Assembly: GCA_030432235.1 (NCBI GenBank) | Contig: JAUIHT010000004.1 | Span: 1 to 64,000 of the forward strand | Direction: 5' to 3' | DNA from: Verrucomicrobiia bacterium | GTDB lineage: Bacteria > Verrucomicrobiota > Verrucomicrobiia > Opitutales > Cerasicoccaceae | Length of the DNA: 64,000 bases | In this document: piece after piece, positions 14,635-25,360 of the stretch | How the letters are laid out: each line of letters begins with the position of its first letter | Position numbering within the stretch: position 1 is the first letter of the stretch | The notes under the pieces: model-generated | The model's input: only the letters and a program-made list of their open reading frames with translations | What the model was told of the DNA's origin: nothing | Databases searched by the model: none | Translations under genes and position numbers: made by a program

Positions 14635-17073
14635 CTAGATATTCTTGCGGAGGCGATAGAAGCAGCGGTCGGTGTTGCCGAGGGCGTCCTGGATGTTGAG
14701 CGTGTGCGGGGGAAGCGCGGGTATCTGATAATCGCCCACGTCCTCCCAGTCGACGAGGTTGCTGGAGCGCTCGAGGGTCAGCTCCAGGCCCGCCGCGCCC
14801 TCGATGTCGAAGTGGTAAACCCCGGAGCCATCCATCACCAGATTGATAATGCGTGCATCGACGGTCACGAGGTCCTTCCAGGCTTCGAGGATGGCCGCGA
14901 GGGCTTCGGGCGGGTTTTGCGGCGTTGTATTTCCGACCTGGTCGGTCTTGTTCAAGCCGTGGCAGGAGGTACAACTGCGAATCTCGCCGGGCTGAAAAGT
15001 CAGCCAGAAGCGCTCACGCACCACGCCCTCGCCGGCCGAGTCGGTCAACTGCCAGCTCAGGGCGCGACGGGCGGGAACGAAGGCCACGACGGAGCCGTCC
15101 GAGGCAATCTCTACCCCACCCTCGGGCGCGAGAGGCAGCTCGGGATTGATCCCGTGGTCGTCGTGCATGGGACGGGCCAGAATACGGCGTCCGGCAGCGG
15201 GGGTTGAGGCCGCCGTGTGCATGTTAATACCCCGCAGAAGGTCTGCCTGGAAGAGCTGCAAATACTTCACATCGTAGATCGTTCCCGGGCTGCCAATCGT
15301 GCTGGCCCCGCCCCCGGCGACTTGCAGGTTGTAGGGTTGCTGCTCGTCATTGGCATCACGCGTGGTGACGTCGCGCATGACGATCAGTGCAAGATTGTAG
15401 TCGCTCATGAAACGCTGGAAGGCTTCGATGTTGACGCCTTCGGTGTTGAATATACCGGTCTCGGGCGCACCGAGTACAATCGGGTCGCGGTTGGGAATCG
15501 GCGTCGCCTTGACCTCCACCGGTTGGACTTCCCAGAGCTCACCATCGTAGGTAATTAAATTGTCCGGGCTCCAGAAGCTGACTGTTTTCGAAATACCATT
15601 GGTCAGATTGACGCCTGGCTCGCGGTAGTCTTCGCCCTCCTCGAGCACGAGTGTCTTGATGCGAAAATCATAGCGCGAAACGAGCTCCCCGCCCGTGCCG
15701 ATATTGGCATCCTGGTTGGTTTCCGCGGTATGACTGGCAATCAGCAGTCCGTCACTGGTCGGCAGCGGGTCGCGGTAGAGCCCGCTATGCTCTGCCGAAG
15801 GCGAAGCGGTAAAGTTTCGCGTATCCGGATGAGTCAAGTAGTGGACCAGCATGTCGTCCGGATTGTCATCCGGCGCGCCCTCGATGGCGATGATCTGCCC
15901 GGAGGCGTGAGTGGCAAACTCCGGCGCGTCGGTGCCGATGTAGAGCCCGGGATCGGTCGGGTCTTCGCGCATCTGGAAAATGTTTCGCAGCGGATTCTGA
16001 TTCGTGCGTCCGCCCGGCGTAAAGTTGTCGAGGTTCGGGTCGTCCGTCAGGCTGCGTTCGAAGTAAGTATGGAGTTCATGGCGGCCGATGTGGTTCAGGG
16101 TTTCCATCTCGGTCCCGTCCTCTTCGATCATCCATGGGAAAAAGAGGTTGAAGCGGTGGCCCGTCAGGTTGGTGCCTGCCAGCAGATCGGTACGGACAGG
16201 CCGGGGCTCCGGATAGTACTCCTCACGGATGCCAAACTGAATCAGGGCCTCGGGCGATTCGTCAGTGTAGTCAAAGGTACCGTGGGTCGAGTAGCCGTCG
16301 AACTCAGGGTCAAGCTCCTCCAGCGCATCCCCGTCCGCCTGCTGGTCCCGCTGCATGTGGTCCCAACGGGTAAAAATCACACGCCCAAAGCTGTCGATAA
16401 TGGGCGTAAAGTCACCAGAAGGCGCATGGTCCATGAGGAACAGATCGCCGGTGGCTGGGTCAAGGCTCCACAGACCCGTATTGGTGGGCGCTTCCTCATA
16501 CTCGTCCAGTTGCGGATAGGTGTGGCGAAGCCCGTCCCTGGGTCGATCGGTCGTAAAGATAATGCGCCCGTCGGTGCCGTAAATCGGAGAGACGTTATTG
16601 TAATCCTCGGGTTGATTGGGCACCTTGGCGATCACCGGCGTCTCCTCCAGACCCAAGCCCGTGATCTCGTACATTTGCCAATAGTAAGTGTTCTGCTCGT
16701 AACGCTTCGACGGTGCGCCGATGACCATCGAAAAGATGGCCTTGGTACCGTCCCAGTGGACATGCGGGTCGCGTACTGCGATCGACGTAGCGCCCTGGAA
16801 GCCTTCCGAATCGGTGCTACCGTAGCCCGCCGTAGCGGTGAGGTTTTTTAGTGTACCGTCCGGGTAGCGAATATACAAATCGCCGCCACGCGGCGCGGAA
16901 TTGACCGAACTGAGGTGGTTGCCAAAGGTGGACAACACCGTGGTGAAGTCACTCGGCTGAGGGACTTGAGTGACAAACAGGATGGGGTTTTGCGGCGTCT
17001 GGGCGCAGAGTCCGGCCACGGCAAAAGCCAGCGATGTCAGAGAGAGAAGCAAGGGTTTCGGGTTCATTCGCAA
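14635..17073 (-). CDS. Secreted PD40/HzsA-like protein with one heme-binding motif
   Basis: The 812-residue product has a signal peptide (MRMNPKPLLLSLTSLAFAVAGLCAQ, written in parts: cleavage near residue 24). Beta-propeller-like PD40 segments follow (SPIYGTDGRIIFTTDRPRDG, FGRVIFTRWDHMQRDQ). Residues about 560-710 match the hydrazine synthase alpha family (FVPARRALSWQLTD, ERFWLTFQPGEIRSC) and hold one CxxCH motif, C701-TS-C704-H705. The C-terminus (SSNLVDWEDVGD) is a common verrucomicrobial tail. True hydrazine synthase needs partner subunits and anammox cells; none is present here, so this is a relative of unknown function, probably a periplasmic or surface redox or carbohydrate-linked protein. 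A TATAAT box lies at 17093-17098 on the minus strand. Confidence 0.8.
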   Translation of the reverse strand: MRMNPKPLLLSLTSLAFAVAGLCAQTPQNPILFVTQVPQPSDFTTVLSTFGNHLSSVNSAPRGGDLYIRYPDGTLKNLTATAGYGSTDSEGFQGATSIAVRDPHVHWDGTKAIFSMVIGAPSKRYEQNTYYWQMYEITGLGLEETPVIAKVPNQPEDYNNVSPIYGTDGRIIFTTDRPRDGLRHTYPQLDEYEEAPTNTGLWSLDPATGDLFLMDHAPSGDFTPIIDSFGRVIFTRWDHMQRDQQADGDALEELDPEFDGYSTHGTFDYTDESPEALIQFGIREEYYPEPRPVRTDLLAGTNLTGHRFNLFFPWMIEEDGTEMETLNHIGRHELHTYFERSLTDDPNLDNFTPGGRTNQNPLRNIFQMREDPTDPGLYIGTDAPEFATHASGQIIAIEGAPDDNPDDMLVHYLTHPDTRNFTASPSAEHSGLYRDPLPTSDGLLIASHTAETNQDANIGTGGELVSRYDFRIKTLVLEEGEDYREPGVNLTNGISKTVSFWSPDNLITYDGELWEVQPVEVKATPIPNRDPIVLGAPETGIFNTEGVNIEAFQRFMSDYNLALIVMRDVTTRDANDEQQPYNLQVAGGGASTIGSPGTIYDVKYLQLFQADLLRGINMHTAASTPAAGRRILARPMHDDHGINPELPLAPEGGVEIASDGSVVAFVPARRALSWQLTDSAGEGVVRERFWLTFQPGEIRSCTSCHGLNKTDQVGNTTPQNPPEALAAILEAWKDLVTVDARIINLVMDGSGVYHFDIEGAAGLELTLERSSNLVDWEDVGDYQIPALPPHTLNIQDALGNTDRCFYRLRKNI

Positions 17074-17306
17074 TTAAAACAAACCTCTACTTATTATAGG
17101 GCGATGTGCCCTAGTGAAGCCTGGAATAGTATCACTACTTATTTTTACATTCCCATTACTAATAATTGACGCTCGCTAAACAAAAAGCCCGGCGGACTAG
17201 GAAATGAGGGGCGCACGGATTACTGGAACGCATGACGTCCGTTGCTGGTAGGGTTGTCTGCTGGGATTATTGGAGGTGAACCTCAACCCCTCAAACAGAT
17301 ACCCCT

Positions 17307-20300
17307 ATGAAGAGAAAACATCCCTACCCCCACCCGATACGAACCATAAAACAACTACTAACCCTTAGCGCCCTGGCCTGCGCCACTACTTTCCCGTTGC
17401 AGGCAGATCCGCCTCCCGCCTCCGGCAACTGGACCTTGACCTTCGAGGATCATTTCAACGGAACCAGCCTGAACACGAGCGTCTGGAATACCGGCCACCG
17501 GCATTCCGGCACTATCAATGGTGAACCACAAGCCTACCGCCCCGAGGCAGTCTCCGTCGCCAATGGCGTTTGCACCATCACCGCCTCGAAGTTCTCGGGA
17601 CAAATAAATAACGCCGGTGGCTACGCACAAGGCACCACCACGATCAACGTGGACGGCTTCCCTGGCGCCATACCCAACGGCTCCGTCATCCACGTCGACA
17701 ATGCGGATCTGAACAAGTCGGACACCATTCACTTGGGCCCGTCCTATCTGGTGGTATCGACGGTAGGCGGCAGCAATCCCACCCAGATTACCATCGAAGC
17801 ACAGCCCTACGGTTATCCAACACCAACCACGAACGGGCCCGGTCTACAGGCTGCCGTAGCGGACAACGCCCCGGTTTACCTGACCTATAAAATCCAAAAC
17901 ATGACGGGCTACGAATGGGGAAGCTTCCCCTACCGCTCAGGCCTGATTCAGACCTATGACAAGTGGACGCAAACTTACGGCTACTACGAGGCCCGGGTGA
18001 AGATGTCCAGCGCCCGCGGCACCTGGCCAGCCTTCTGGCTCATGCCTGATCGCGGCGCTCCAAACAATGTTTACGCCCGCACCGCCGTTGGCACCACCTG
18101 GACCTCGCCCGGCGACACCGGCACCGTCCCCATGGGTAACGAAATCGACATCTTCGAATATATGGGGAGTTGGAAAGACCCGAACACCAATCTAGCCAGT
18201 TCCCACTCCGGCTACTTCTGGAGTTATAGTAGTGGTGGCTCCAGGGGCGCGTTCACCCTTTACAACGACCTGGCAAATCCCGACACGGAGTTTCACACCT
18301 ATGGCTTGTATTGGGGCCCGGATGAGCTCCGTTACTACATTGACGGCGAAGTCGTCTATACCAATGCGGACGTCGGCAACGTCGGTGAATGCCCCCACTA
18401 CCTCATGCTCAACATGGCGATGACCGTGGGCGACTGGACGCCTTTTGGCAACCTGGATCGTCTGACGGAAATTGATCCGGACCTGCCCGGTTACATGGAA
18501 ATCGACTACGTTCGTGTATGGTCCGGTGATGCAGGTGCCGGCAATTACTCCGGCGATATCGGCACGATCGGTGTGGCAGGCAGCCATAGCTTCAACGGCT
18601 CCACGACTACCGTGCAGGCCAGCGGTGCGGACATCTGGAACGCCGCCGATTCCTTCCACCTGGTCGGGCAGGAGTTCGCCGGTGACGGCTCGATTACGGT
18701 AAAGGTCGAGAGCCTTTCCAACACTCACGAGTGGGCCAAGGCCGGCCTGATGTTCCGCGAAAACGCGGATGCCGCCGGGTCGCGGCACGTCTTTATTGGT
18801 AAGACCCCTTCAGGCAGCGTGAGCATGCAAGCACGCTCCACCACCGATGGCAGCAGCAGCAATATCGCCACGGTTTCGGGCTCTCTGCCAGGTTGGATAC
18901 GCCTCACCCGCTCCGGCAACACCTTCACCGGGGAGATGTCTTCCAACGGCACCTCCTGGACCACGGTCGGCTCCACCAGCCTCTCCGGCACACCGGAGCG
19001 ACTCGTCGCGGGCCTGGCGACCTCCTCCCATGACAATGGCACGCTGACGACGGCTGTCTTCGACTCCTTCTCGCCTTCTGTTTCGCTGGAAAGCATAGAC
19101 ATCGTCAACAATCCCTGGCTGACACCGGGAGTGGCCGGTAGCGCCTCGTACAGCAACGGCGTCTACACCGTCCAGGGCAGCGGCAACGGCTGGGGCACCG
19201 ATGAGAGCCGGGGCCACATGGCCTTCCAGCAAATCTCCGGGGACGCCGTTGTGATCGCCCACGTGACTTCCATCACGGGCGGCGACCAGTATTGGGCGCG
19301 AGCCGGTGTGATGTTCCGCGAGCACCTGGTGCCGAATTCCCGCTTCGTCTCCCTCAGCATGACGCCATTCAGCCATTGCCCCCTGCAATACCGGACGTCC
19401 ACAGGAGCTGCCGCACAGCAGGATAATACCAGCAATTGGGACTACGAATGGGTAAAACTCGTTCGCGAGGGCAGCACCTTCACCGGCTACTTCTCCGAAG
19501 ATGGCGATACCTGGGTGGAAGGTCCGTCGGTCACCCTTGATGACCTCAACGAAACCCTCTATGTCGGGTTGGCGGTCAGCTCCAACACCACCTCCGCCCT
19601 GACCACCGCGACCTTCGAGGACGTCAGCATCAACAACTGGGACGGCACGCAGACCACGCCCCCCGGCGGCGGCACGACCAATGTGGCCCTCAACGGCTCT
19701 ATCGATAGCGTATCCGGCGCGGAAACGGGTAATCCTCCGGAAAACCTCATTGATGGCATTGATGACACGGACACCAACCGCTGGTCTGCCCCGGGAATGC
19801 CACAATGGGTCATCATTGACCTCGGTTCGGATATGCAAATATCCGGCACTGAAGTGGCCACCTATGCCAACCGCTCGTACCGCTTTACCGTGGAGGCGCG
19901 TTCTGCCGCCGGCAGCTACCAAACCGTGGTTGACCGCACTGCGAACACCATAACGCAAAATATCGCGGATACCTTCACCCCCGTGACCGCCCGCTATGTG
20001 CGCCTGACGGTCGACGGCGCCGGTAACTACGGCGGCAGCTGGGTAAGCCTGCGCGAATTCAAAATATTCGGCGAGAGCGGAGGAGGCAGCAGCGGTTCTC
20101 TTACCATCAGCAGTGTATCCGCCACAGCTGAGCAAACCGGTAATGAGGCGGTGAATTCCTTCGACGGAAACTTCAGCACCCGCTGGGCCTCCAGTGGCAC
20201 ACAATCCATCACCTGGGACTTGGGCGCCACGCACTCCGTGGAAGAAATCCAAATCGCGTTCTACAATACCCGCACTTACTACTTCGATATCGAGGCCTCG

Positions 20301-20480
20301 ACCGATGGTTCGAGCTGGACCACCGTGCTGGATGATGAGGTCAGTGCCGGTGTGGACGAGAATCTGGAAGCCTTCCCCTTCAGTGCCCCCGTCAATGCAC
20401 GCTACATCCGCTACGTGGGCTTTGGCAGCAATGCTAACTCATGGAACAATATCTATGAGGTAGATATTATTGGCCAATAG
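17307..20480 (+). CDS. Secreted GH16 endo-beta-glucanase (laminarinase-like) with four accessory domains
   Basis: The 1057-residue product has a signal peptide (to about residue 33). The GH16 catalytic domain spans about 40-410 and has the signature EIDIFE with E279, D281 and E284 as nucleophile, assisting Asp and acid/base. An insertion of roughly 90 residues (about 105-195) separates the first strands from GLIQTYDKW. Next come two beta domains of the DUF1349 type, each with WA(K/R)AG(L/V)MFRE (about 425-590 and 600-770). Two F5/8 type C (discoidin) domains follow (about 790-920 and 925-1057), likely for carbohydrate binding. It probably degrades beta-1,3-glucans such as laminarin outside the cell. 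It is a single gene with its own terminator. Confidence 0.9.
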   Translation: MKRKHPYPHPIRTIKQLLTLSALACATTFPLQADPPPASGNWTLTFEDHFNGTSLNTSVWNTGHRHSGTINGEPQAYRPEAVSVANGVCTITASKFSGQINNAGGYAQGTTTINVDGFPGAIPNGSVIHVDNADLNKSDTIHLGPSYLVVSTVGGSNPTQITIEAQPYGYPTPTTNGPGLQAAVADNAPVYLTYKIQNMTGYEWGSFPYRSGLIQTYDKWTQTYGYYEARVKMSSARGTWPAFWLMPDRGAPNNVYARTAVGTTWTSPGDTGTVPMGNEIDIFEYMGSWKDPNTNLASSHSGYFWSYSSGGSRGAFTLYNDLANPDTEFHTYGLYWGPDELRYYIDGEVVYTNADVGNVGECPHYLMLNMAMTVGDWTPFGNLDRLTEIDPDLPGYMEIDYVRVWSGDAGAGNYSGDIGTIGVAGSHSFNGSTTTVQASGADIWNAADSFHLVGQEFAGDGSITVKVESLSNTHEWAKAGLMFRENADAAGSRHVFIGKTPSGSVSMQARSTTDGSSSNIATVSGSLPGWIRLTRSGNTFTGEMSSNGTSWTTVGSTSLSGTPERLVAGLATSSHDNGTLTTAVFDSFSPSVSLESIDIVNNPWLTPGVAGSASYSNGVYTVQGSGNGWGTDESRGHMAFQQISGDAVVIAHVTSITGGDQYWARAGVMFREHLVPNSRFVSLSMTPFSHCPLQYRTSTGAAAQQDNTSNWDYEWVKLVREGSTFTGYFSEDGDTWVEGPSVTLDDLNETLYVGLAVSSNTTSALTTATFEDVSINNWDGTQTTPPGGGTTNVALNGSIDSVSGAETGNPPENLIDGIDDTDTNRWSAPGMPQWVIIDLGSDMQISGTEVATYANRSYRFTVEARSAAGSYQTVVDRTANTITQNIADTFTPVTARYVRLTVDGAGNYGGSWVSLREFKIFGESGGGSSGSLTISSVSATAEQTGNEAVNSFDGNFSTRWASSGTQSITWDLGATHSVEEIQIAFYNTRTYYFDIEASTDGSSWTTVLDDEVSAGVDENLEAFPFSAPVNARYIRYVGFGSNANSWNNIYEVDIIGQ

Positions 20481-20497
20481 ATAAAGGTAGTCCTTCG

Positions 20498-20534
20498 AAA
20501 AGCCGGCTTCTCTCAAGGGGAGCCGGCTTTTTAT
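20498..20534 (+). terminator. Terminator of the GH16 gene
   Basis: AAAGCCGGCTTCTC pairs with GGGAGCCGGCTTT across a TCAA loop and is followed by T residues, 18 bp after the GH16 stop. Confidence 0.85.
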
Positions 20535-20539
20535 TGGAC

Positions 20540-20573
20540 AAAAAAGCCCGGCGGGGCGGACCCACCGGGCTTC
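20540..20573 (-). terminator. Terminator of enolase
   Basis: Read on the minus strand, AAGCCCGG pairs with CCGGGCTT and runs into six T residues. It lies 23 bp past the enolase stop and back to back with the GH16 terminator. Confidence 0.85.
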
Positions 20574-20595
20574 GGAAATACGATTTGAACGGCTC

Positions 20596-21984
<1,389 letters not shown>

Positions 21985-22055
21985 CTACTATTAGCGCAAA
22001 TTAACAGCGCTGAAGGCGTTACTTACCTCGGAAATACTTTTCCTGGCAAAGTGCA

Positions 22056-23483
22056 CTAGCCTTTCAAGCCCACTGCCCAACCCGGTTTGAGACGGCGTTC
22101 ATAGGGAAAATACAGTCGCTTGTGCGGCTCAGGACCGTCGAGTAGAGCGCGTGCTGCGACACCGGGGGCAAAGAAGCGGTCGTAATAGTCGGTGACGTTC
22201 CGGCGCAGGCGCGCTTTTTCCTCCTCCGGCATGGCCAGGGCGCGCTCCACGGCTGCGACGAGCGAGCGCTTGTCACGATAGGTCAGGCAATGCACGCCAT
22301 CCTCCAGTGCGGGATGGTAGTAATCCGGGTAGGACAAGATCGGAATCGCGCCCACAGACATCCCCTCGACCATAGTGTGGGTGGGAGGATAATACCCGCC
22401 GGGCAGCGCGAGGAAGAAGTCCGCACAGGCCAGTTGCTCCAGCCAGCGCACCGCCGGGCTGCGCACCTCGCGCTGGTCAGCCAACACGATGGGGGGCGCT
22501 CCCTCGGGCCGTTTGTTGAGACGGTAGTTGGTTTGCAGAGAGGTATCCAATTTGTCGGCGAAATGCCGCTGCACGAGCTTGATGGACTCCAGGCGGCCCG
22601 GCTGCCGGTACTTGAGTTGAAAGTACGGGAAATAATAGCGCGCCATGCCCGCACCGGAGTAAAAGACGCTCGTCGTACGCTTTTGCCCGCGCAGCCAGCG
22701 CAGATGCCGATGCTTGCCAAACTCCTGCTGACGCACGTGCATGGGAATGCGGTAAAGGTAGCCGCCGGGCTCGATGGGGCCGCGACTCCACAGGATGCTT
22801 CGCTCGGCCTTGGCGGCGCGTTGCGGGCAGTCGGTCAGGACAACGGCGTCCGGCGGCGCTTCACGAACATACGGCGACTGAATCGCCCAAGGCGAACCCA
22901 GCAGCGTGTCGTAGCAGGGGCAGAGTTTGCTATTCCCCACAACATCAGAAGGCACTTGCACAAAGACCCGGCAGCCGGCCTCGTGGAAGTCCTTGGCCAG
23001 CAGGTAGAGGAAGCGGCCCTGGTCGAAGGAAAACTGTCCGCGCACCGGAACCAACAGCACGGACGGCGGCGCCTCGCCATGACGAAGCTGGTATTCGAGC
23101 GGAGTCAGCCCGGACTCCACCGCCTCAGGGTGGGCGCTCAAGAAAGCGTCCGGGTCAAAATCCGGGTTGGGACGATAGCGACATTCGGAACCGCCATCCA
23201 GGTAACGCAGGAGCGGACAAACCTCATCGGGAAGTCCACCGACCTCGGCGCGGAAGAAGTTCGATTGAAATTGCGGATGCGGGTCGAACTTACGATAGCC
23301 ACCGCGTACGTAGTGCTCCGGCGGATAACCGCGGATGGGCTCTTGAGCGTTGAGCTGCCGTAGATAGAACGCCTCGTCAAAGAGAGGACTGCTGGCAACC
23401 CGATTGATGTCCAGGTGGATATCCGGCAGTTCGCCCGGACTCTTCTTCGGCGTCGGTATCCAGCTAATCAGGCGATCCAGCAT
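22056..23483 (-). CDS. Putative glycosyltransferase, exostosin-like C-terminus
   Basis: The 475-residue protein has no signal peptide. Residues about 30-140 repeat a motif of the type FD(E)AFYLRQ...YPPEHYVRGGYR...PHPQF, seen at the N-termini of polysaccharide glycosyltransferases. The C-terminal 150 residues (LALPGGYYPPTHTMVEGMSVGAIPIL, SYPDYYHPALEDGVHCL) resemble the nucleotide-sugar binding half of GT-B or exostosin-like enzymes. It follows arsC by 22 bp at the end of the sucAB-lpd transcript. The substrate is unknown; a role in surface glycan synthesis is likely. Confidence 0.65.
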   Translation of the reverse strand: MLDRLISWIPTPKKSPGELPDIHLDINRVASSPLFDEAFYLRQLNAQEPIRGYPPEHYVRGGYRKFDPHPQFQSNFFRAEVGGLPDEVCPLLRYLDGGSECRYRPNPDFDPDAFLSAHPEAVESGLTPLEYQLRHGEAPPSVLLVPVRGQFSFDQGRFLYLLAKDFHEAGCRVFVQVPSDVVGNSKLCPCYDTLLGSPWAIQSPYVREAPPDAVVLTDCPQRAAKAERSILWSRGPIEPGGYLYRIPMHVRQQEFGKHRHLRWLRGQKRTTSVFYSGAGMARYYFPYFQLKYRQPGRLESIKLVQRHFADKLDTSLQTNYRLNKRPEGAPPIVLADQREVRSPAVRWLEQLACADFFLALPGGYYPPTHTMVEGMSVGAIPILSYPDYYHPALEDGVHCLTYRDKRSLVAAVERALAMPEEEKARLRRNVTDYYDRFFAPGVAARALLDGPEPHKRLYFPYERRLKPGWAVGLKG

Positions 23484-23505
23484 GAGCGGCGATGCTGGCA
23501 GAGGC

Positions 23506-23940
23506 TCAGGCCGGAAGCACGCACTTTTCTTCGCAAAAGGCCGTCACTCGGCGCGCGATGGCGTCGCGGATTTCACGCGTGCCCTGGAGCTTTTCCTCGG
23601 GACTACCACGGAGCGCAGAGGGATCGGGAAAGCCCCAGTGCTGACGCTCGCCGCCACCGGGAAACATCGGGCAACGCTCGGCACTGGCTTCGTCGCAGAC
23701 GGTTACCACGAGGTCAAAGGCGATGCCGCCCTGCAGCATTTCGTCAACGCTCTTGGTGCGATTGCCGGAAATGTCGATGCCGACCTCTTCCATAGCCTCC
23801 ACCACGACGGGGTTGAGCTTACCGGGCTCCAGGCCGGCACTGTAGGCACGAAAGTGCTCGGGACAGGCGGCATTGAGAAACGCCTCCGCCATCTGACTCC
23901 GGGCGCTATTGTGGATGCAGACGAAGAGAACGTTTTTCAT
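23506..23940 (-). CDS. arsC: Arsenate reductase, low-molecular-weight phosphatase type
   Basis: The 144-residue product has the P-loop CIHNSARSQ at residues 8-16 with nucleophile C8 and R14, and the later redox pair in VVTVCDEASAERCPMF, as in thioredoxin-linked ArsC. A FPDPS motif near the C-terminus supplies the general acid Asp. It reduces arsenate to arsenite in the cytoplasm. No arsB or arsR is adjacent; instead it lies 10 bp after lpd, an unusual place. A low-molecular-weight protein tyrosine phosphatase is the alternative, but the second and third Cys favour ArsC. Confidence 0.88.
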   Translation of the reverse strand: MKNVLFVCIHNSARSQMAEAFLNAACPEHFRAYSAGLEPGKLNPVVVEAMEEVGIDISGNRTKSVDEMLQGGIAFDLVVTVCDEASAERCPMFPGGGERQHWGFPDPSALRGSPEEKLQGTREIRDAIARRVTAFCEEKCVLPA

Positions 23941-23950
23941 GGCGGGAAAA

Positions 23951-25354
23951 TTACAGAGCGTGGATGCTCATCTTGTCCACTGCCAGGGCAGCTTCCTTGA
24001 GTGACTCCGCGATGGTCGGGTGGGCGTGAACGGTGCGACCGAAATCCTCCGCGCTGCCGCCGTACTCCATGTGCGCAACGCAGGCAGCAATGAGCTCCGA
24101 GGCGCCGTGGCCGATGATCTGCACGCCCAGCAGGCGGTCGGTCTTGGCATCGGCGATGACCTTGACGAAGCCGTCCGTCGCATCGACCGCGATAGCGCGA
24201 CCGTTGGCGGCGATGTTGAACTTGCCGACCTTGACGTCCAGGCCCTTCTCTTTGGCGGCATCCTCGCCGATACCACAGGAAGCGATTTCGGGCTCGGTGT
24301 AAACCACGCCGGGGATGACGTCGTAGTTGACATGTCCGGCCTTGCCCGCGATGAGTTCGACGCAGGCCACGCCTTCCTCCTCGGCCTTGTGAGCCAGCAT
24401 CGGGCCTTTGATGACGTCACCGATGGCATAGACGCCCTCAAGGTTGGTCTTGAAATGATCGTCGACATCGACGCGGCCACGATCGTCGAGTTTGAGCCCG
24501 GCTTCCTTGGCCCCGAGGCCGTCGGTATTCGGCTTGCGGCCAATAGCGCAGAGAATCTTGTCGGCCTCGAAGGTCAGCTCCTTGCCGTTCTTGTCGGCGG
24601 TCAGGAACGTCTTGCCCTTTTCCTTTTTCACGCCGGTGACCTTTGCACCAAGCTCGAAGGTCATGCCCTGCTTTTTCAGCAAGCGCTCGGCGAGCTTGGA
24701 CACATCCTTATCGAAAGTAGGCGCGACCTGCGGCAACAGCTCTACCACCGTGACCTCGCTGCCAAGGCGGGCCCAGACCGAGCCCAACTCCAGGCCGATA
24801 GCGCCCGCGCCGACGACCACGAGCTTCTTCGGCACCTTGTCGAAAGCGATAGCGTGGTCACTGGAGACGACCGTCTCGCCGTCGATTTTGAGGAAAGGCA
24901 GCTCAATGACACTCGAACCGGTAGCGATTAAAATGTTTTTCGTCTTTAAAGTCTGTTCGCCCTTCTCGCCTTTGACGACGACTTCGCCTTTACCACCGAG
25001 ACGACCAACACCCTGGATGATGTCGATGCCGCGCTTTTCCACGAGCATGCCGACGCCGCCGGTGAGTTTGTTGACGACCTCGTCCTTGCGCTTGAGCAGC
25101 GCGGCGACATCCATCTTGGGCGCGCTCGTTTCGATGCCGTGCACCTTGGCCGACTCCTTGATGAAGTGGAACTGCTCCGTGCTGTGCAGCAGCGCCTTGG
25201 AGGGAATGCAGCCGACGCGCAGGCAGGTGCCGCCAAGCTTGGGCTCCTTGTCAATAAGCGCGGTCTTGAGGCCGAGCTGCGAGGCGCGAATGGCCGCGAC
25301 GTAGCCGCCGGGCCCGGCGCCAATCACGATGAGGTCGTAGGTAGTTTCTGGCAT
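23951..25354 (-). CDS. lpdA: Dihydrolipoyl dehydrogenase (E3)
   Basis: The 467-residue flavoprotein reoxidises the dihydrolipoyl group of the 2-oxoglutarate dehydrogenase complex and passes electrons to NAD. Visible motifs are the FAD site [11 protein letters not shown] near residue 12, the redox disulfide [13 protein letters not shown] (C44, C49), the NAD site [17 protein letters not shown], the second FAD motif (GVYAIGDVI) and the C-terminal HAHPT active-site His of the partner subunit. It starts 6 bp after sucB, so the complex genes are in order sucA-sucB-lpd. Confidence 0.97.
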   Translation of the reverse strand: MPETTYDLIVIGAGPGGYVAAIRASQLGLKTALIDKEPKLGGTCLRVGCIPSKALLHSTEQFHFIKESAKVHGIETSAPKMDVAALLKRKDEVVNKLTGGVGMLVEKRGIDIIQGVGRLGGKGEVVVKGEKGEQTLKTKNILIATGSSVIELPFLKIDGETVVSSDHAIAFDKVPKKLVVVGAGAIGLELGSVWARLGSEVTVVELLPQVAPTFDKDVSKLAERLLKKQGMTFELGAKVTGVKKEKGKTFLTADKNGKELTFEADKILCAIGRKPNTDGLGAKEAGLKLDDRGRVDVDDHFKTNLEGVYAIGDVIKGPMLAHKAEEEGVACVELIAGKAGHVNYDVIPGVVYTEPEIASCGIGEDAAKEKGLDVKVGKFNIAANGRAIAVDATDGFVKVIADAKTDRLLGVQIIGHGASELIAACVAHMEYGGSAEDFGRTVHAHPTIAESLKEAALAVDKMSIHAL

Positions 25355-25360
25355 GGGAAA

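Noticed and set aside
17178-17195. Third copy of the AAAAAGCCCGGCGG terminator sequence upstream of the GH16 gene
   Set aside because: The second arm is missing, so no hairpin can form; probably a decayed copy.
18810-20252. Open frame of 480 codons opposite the GH16 tail
   Set aside because: Gly/Arg/Ala-rich antisense translation with no domain; the GH16 domains are clear on the other strand.
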